A DNA stretch of 64,000 nt from the NCBI RefSeq assembly GCF_000420625.1, contig NZ_ATVH01000014.1, forward strand, positions 1 through 64,000, read 5' to 3'. The notes below the pieces were generated by a model, which saw only the letters and a program-made list of their open reading frames with translations, was not told the origin of the DNA and did not search any database. The stretch's first letter is position 1, and each line of letters opens with the position of its first letter. Position numbers and translations under genes: made by a program. This stretch comes from Fodinicurvata sediminis DSM 21159. GTDB taxonomy: Bacteria > Pseudomonadota > Alphaproteobacteria > Kiloniellales > DSM-21159. This document shows, in pieces, positions 61,653 through 64,000 of the stretch.

Positions 61653-62871
61653 CGGTTTCGGCAGAACGCAAACAGCCTGGCTGCAGAAGCCGCGTCCCGT
61701 TCCCGCGCTTTATCGCCCGCTTGTCCTGCTGGGTGAACGCCTGCGTTATGGGCAGCTGACGCTGACGCTTCCCGATGGTAGCCGCCACCACTTCCACGGC
61801 GAAAGCCGCGGACCGCATGCCGAGTTGCTGGTGCACAATGCCCGTTTTCTCAGGCGCTTCCTGGCCGGTGGCTCGAACGGCTTTGCCGAGGCCTACATGG
61901 CCGGGGACTGTGACACGCCCGACCTGCCGGCCTTCCTCTACCTGGCGGCACTGAACAGTGAGCACTGGGCCGAGAAGCTGCGCGGCAACCTGTTCTATCG
62001 CGCCCTCCAGCGTACGCTCCACCGACTTCGGCCCAACAGCCAAAGCGGCTCGAAGCGCAACATTGCCTATCACTACGACCTGGGCAACGACTTCTACGCC
62101 GCCTGGCTGGACAACAGCATGACCTACTCGGCCGCCCTGTTCGAAGGTCCGGGCCAGTCCTTGGCCGAAGCGCAGGTCGCCAAGTACCGACGCATGGCCG
62201 AATATGCCGGGATCCAGCCGGGTGACAATGTGCTTGAGATCGGCTGTGGCTGGGGCGGCTTCGCCGAGTATATCGCCCGCAGCTACAATGCCCGGGTCAC
62301 CGCCATCACCATTTCCGACGAGCAGTACGCCTACGCCCGCGCACGCATCCGGCAGGCCGGCCTGGACCATCTGGTCGAAATCCGCCACCAGGATTACCGC
62401 GATGTGAACGAGCGTTTCGACCGCATCGTCTCCATCGAAATGTTCGAGGCCGTGGGCGAGCAGTACTGGCCGCTGTTCTTCGAGCGCCTGCGCGCCTGCC
62501 TGAAACCCAAGGGGCGGGCCGCCCTGCAGGTCATCACCATCTCAAACCGCCAGTTCGAGCGCTATCGCCGCGGGGCCGACTTCATCCAGCGCTACATCTT
62601 TCCGGGCGGCATGCTGCCTTCGCCCGAGGTGCTGCAGACTCACATCCGCCAGGGCGGTCTTGTCTGCACTTCGGACCGTGGCTTCGGCCAGGACTATGCC
62701 CGCACCCTGGCCATCTGGCGCGCACGCTTCGAGGCCGCCTGGCCACGCCTCGATCATGCCAGTTTCGACGAGCGCTTCCGCCGTATGTGGAACTACTACC
62801 TCTCCTATTGCGAGGCGGGTTTCCGCACCGGACGGATCGACGTGCGCCATGTCTCCCTGGCCCATAGCTGA
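61645..62871 (+). CDS. cyclopropane-fatty-acyl-phospholipid synthase-like methyltransferase
   Basis: A 408-residue SAM-dependent enzyme acting on unsaturated acyl chains in membrane phospholipids. IAYHYDLGNDFYAAWLDNSMTYS, the SAM loop VLEIGCGWGGFAEYIA and RIVSIEMFEAVGEQYW are the CFA-synthase motifs. The start at 61645 is favoured by GGGAGA 7 bp upstream; an in-frame ATG at 61630 is possible. In this cluster it could make cyclopropane or methylated fatty acids as a response to singlet oxygen; that is inference. Confidence 0.93.
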   Translation: MSDGFGRTQTAWLQKPRPVPALYRPLVLLGERLRYGQLTLTLPDGSRHHFHGESRGPHAELLVHNARFLRRFLAGGSNGFAEAYMAGDCDTPDLPAFLYLAALNSEHWAEKLRGNLFYRALQRTLHRLRPNSQSGSKRNIAYHYDLGNDFYAAWLDNSMTYSAALFEGPGQSLAEAQVAKYRRMAEYAGIQPGDNVLEIGCGWGGFAEYIARSYNARVTAITISDEQYAYARARIRQAGLDHLVEIRHQDYRDVNERFDRIVSIEMFEAVGEQYWPLFFERLRACLKPKGRAALQVITISNRQFERYRRGADFIQRYIFPGGMLPSPEVLQTHIRQGGLVCTSDRGFGQDYARTLAIWRARFEAAWPRLDHASFDERFRRMWNYYLSYCEAGFRTGRIDVRHVSLAHS

Positions 62872-62879
62872 CCAAATAC

Positions 62880-64000
62880 ATGTCCAGCTCTCACGGGAAC
62901 AGGCGACTGTCCGCCAGGGTGCTGGCGGCCTATGGCCTGCCGGGCCTGCCGCTTGCGGCCCTTCAGTTTCCACTCTTCATCCATCTGCCGGCCTATTACG
63001 CTCAGGATCTGGGACTGGGCCTGACGGCTGTGGGCGCGGTCCTGCTGATCGCACGGCTGTGGGACGTGGTGACCGACCCGCTGATCGGCCTGCTGTCCGA
63101 TCGCACACCCGGCCGCTTCGGGCGGCGCAAGCCCTGGCTGCTGCTGGGTACGCCGTTGCTGCTGCTGGCCGCCTGGCAGCTGCTGGTGCCGGATCCCGCT
63201 GTGGGCTGGGGGCATTTGCTGGTCTGGACACTGGCGATCTATCTGGCCGGCACGCTGATCACCCTGCCCTATCAGGCCTGGGGGGCAGAACTGTCACCGG
63301 ACTACAACGAACGCAGCCGCATCTCCTCGGCACGCGAGGTCTTCGTGGTGGTCGGCACTCTGCTGGCCGCCGGATTGCCGGCCCTGTTCGGCAGCACGGC
63401 GGAAGAAAGCCTGAAGCTGATCGCGCTCGGGCTGTTCGTTACCCTGCCGCTGGCCATCCTGGCCTGCCTGGTCTTTGTGCCCGACGCCGCTGTCCGTTGG
63501 CGGTCCGCTTTGACCTGGCGCCAGGGCCTGCAGGCCCTGCGCGACAACGCACCCTTCCGGCGCCTGATTGCAGCCTACCTGCTGAACGGCATTGCCAACG
63601 GCCTGCCGGCCACGCTGTTCGTGCTCTTCGTGACCCGCTACCTGCAACTGCCCCAGGATCCCTGGGTTGGGATCCTGCTGTTCACCTATTTTTTCTGCGG
63701 CATCGCCGCCGTGCCCGCCTGGCTGTGGCTGTCCTATCGCTTCGGCAAGCACCGCGTCTGGGCCGGGGCCATGATCTGGGCCTGCCTGGTCTTCGCCAGC
63801 GTGCCGCTGCTGGGACCGGGCGACGTCTGGTGGTTCTTCGCCATCTGCGTGCTGACCGGCGTCAGTCTGGGCGCCGACCTGGTGCTGCCCGCCTCCATGC
63901 AGGCGGACGTTGTGGACCAGGACACGCTGCAGACCGGCGAGCGGCGGGCCGGCCTCTACTTCGCGCTCTGGGGTATGGTGACCAAGCTGGCTCTGGCATT
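62880..64000 (+). CDS. MFS transporter, GPH/melibiose-symporter-like (cut by right window edge)
   Basis: An inner-membrane carrier of the glycoside-pentoside-hexuronide type, 373 residues visible from the ATG at 62880 and still open at the window end. WDVVTDPLIGLLSDRTPGRFGRRKPWLLLG is the family's loop between spans 2 and 3. It follows the CFA-like gene after 8 bp, in the same place as the MFS gene RSP1089 of the Rhodobacter singlet-oxygen regulon. Substrate unknown; lipid or carotenoid-related export is conceivable. Confidence 0.88.
   Translation, partial: MSSSHGNRRLSARVLAAYGLPGLPLAALQFPLFIHLPAYYAQDLGLGLTAVGAVLLIARLWDVVTDPLIGLLSDRTPGRFGRRKPWLLLGTPLLLLAAWQLLVPDPAVGWGHLLVWTLAIYLAGTLITLPYQAWGAELSPDYNERSRISSAREVFVVVGTLLAAGLPALFGSTAEESLKLIALGLFVTLPLAILACLVFVPDAAVRWRSALTWRQGLQALRDNAPFRRLIAAYLLNGIANGLPATLFVLFVTRYLQLPQDPWVGILLFTYFFCGIAAVPAWLWLSYRFGKHRVWAGAMIWACLVFASVPLLGPGDVWWFFAICVLTGVSLGADLVLPASMQADVVDQDTLQTGERRAGLYFALWGMVTKLALA

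Noticed and set aside
1-64000. CRISPR arrays, tRNA or rRNA genes, phage modules
   Set aside because: No regularly spaced repeats, no cloverleaf or rRNA-like stretches and no phage structural genes were seen on reading both strands.

Overview
The window (about 62% G+C by eye) reads as a chromosomal segment of an alphaproteobacterium, most like the Rhodospirillales/Kiloniellales. The grounds are the codon style, the choline/glycine-betaine and one-carbon gene families, a ligase-associated repair set, two TRAP systems and a Liv-type ABC transporter. No rRNA, tRNA, CRISPR array, prophage or intact insertion sequence was seen. Genus cannot be fixed from sequence reading alone.

Layout. 1-8.3 kb: ahcY (cut by the left edge), then a forward operon for corrinoid methyl transfer: corrinoid protein, DUF1638 protein, small 'virulence factor' protein, methylene-THF reductase-like protein, methyl-THF:corrinoid methyltransferase and a [2Fe-2S] reductive activator. 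It ends against a GlxA/GbdR-like AraC regulator. 8.7-17.4 kb: a divergent secreted HExxH protein and CadC-like TPR regulator, an orphan TRAP binding protein, a receiver plus degenerate GGDEF/EAL-like protein, a large monohaem protein, a PAS protein and an alpha/beta-hydrolase. 17.4-26.5 kb: a non-pyrrolysine MttB-family methyltransferase divergent from a dimethylglycine/sarcosine dehydrogenase-like flavoprotein, an MliC-like lipoprotein, betaine-homocysteine methyltransferase, betB and betA. Together with the first operon these describe choline -> betaine aldehyde -> glycine betaine -> dimethylglycine and beyond, with methyl groups going to homocysteine or to THF.

26.7-28.9 kb is a small A+T-rich island: an AIPR (abortive-infection type) protein with a nuclease-like N-terminus, next to a gutted IS5-type transposase. 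29.5-32.1 kb holds an ATP-dependent DNA ligase and its MBL-fold exonuclease. Their usual partners, the DEXH helicase and the PdeM phosphoesterase, lie at 53-56.2 kb, so one repair system is split in two. 32.2-42.1 kb: an acyl-CoA catabolic operon (SDR, acyl-CoA dehydrogenase, APH-like kinase, DUF6285, acyl-CoA ligase) divergent from a complete livJHMGF-type transporter. 42.2-46.7 kb: lrgAB with a LysR regulator, a VOC protein, a HIT protein and psuG. 46.7-52.9 kb: a TRAP transporter operon with an amidase, a 56-residue membrane protein and a D-2-hydroxyacid dehydrogenase.

56.2-57.9 kb: a cation-efflux gene and a divergent ZntR-like MerR regulator around a textbook 19-bp-spacer promoter, then a fasciclin protein. 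58-64 kb: photolyase, FAD oxidoreductase, DUF1365 protein, CFA-synthase-like methyltransferase and an MFS transporter (cut by the right edge). This matches the singlet-oxygen (sigma-E/ChrR) regulon gene set of Rhodobacter, and a TGATCC...CGTA promoter-like element lies just upstream.

The least expected pattern is that four of the one-carbon/betaine enzymes carry short arginine-rich tails, while the corrinoid carrier protein starts with a strongly acidic segment.
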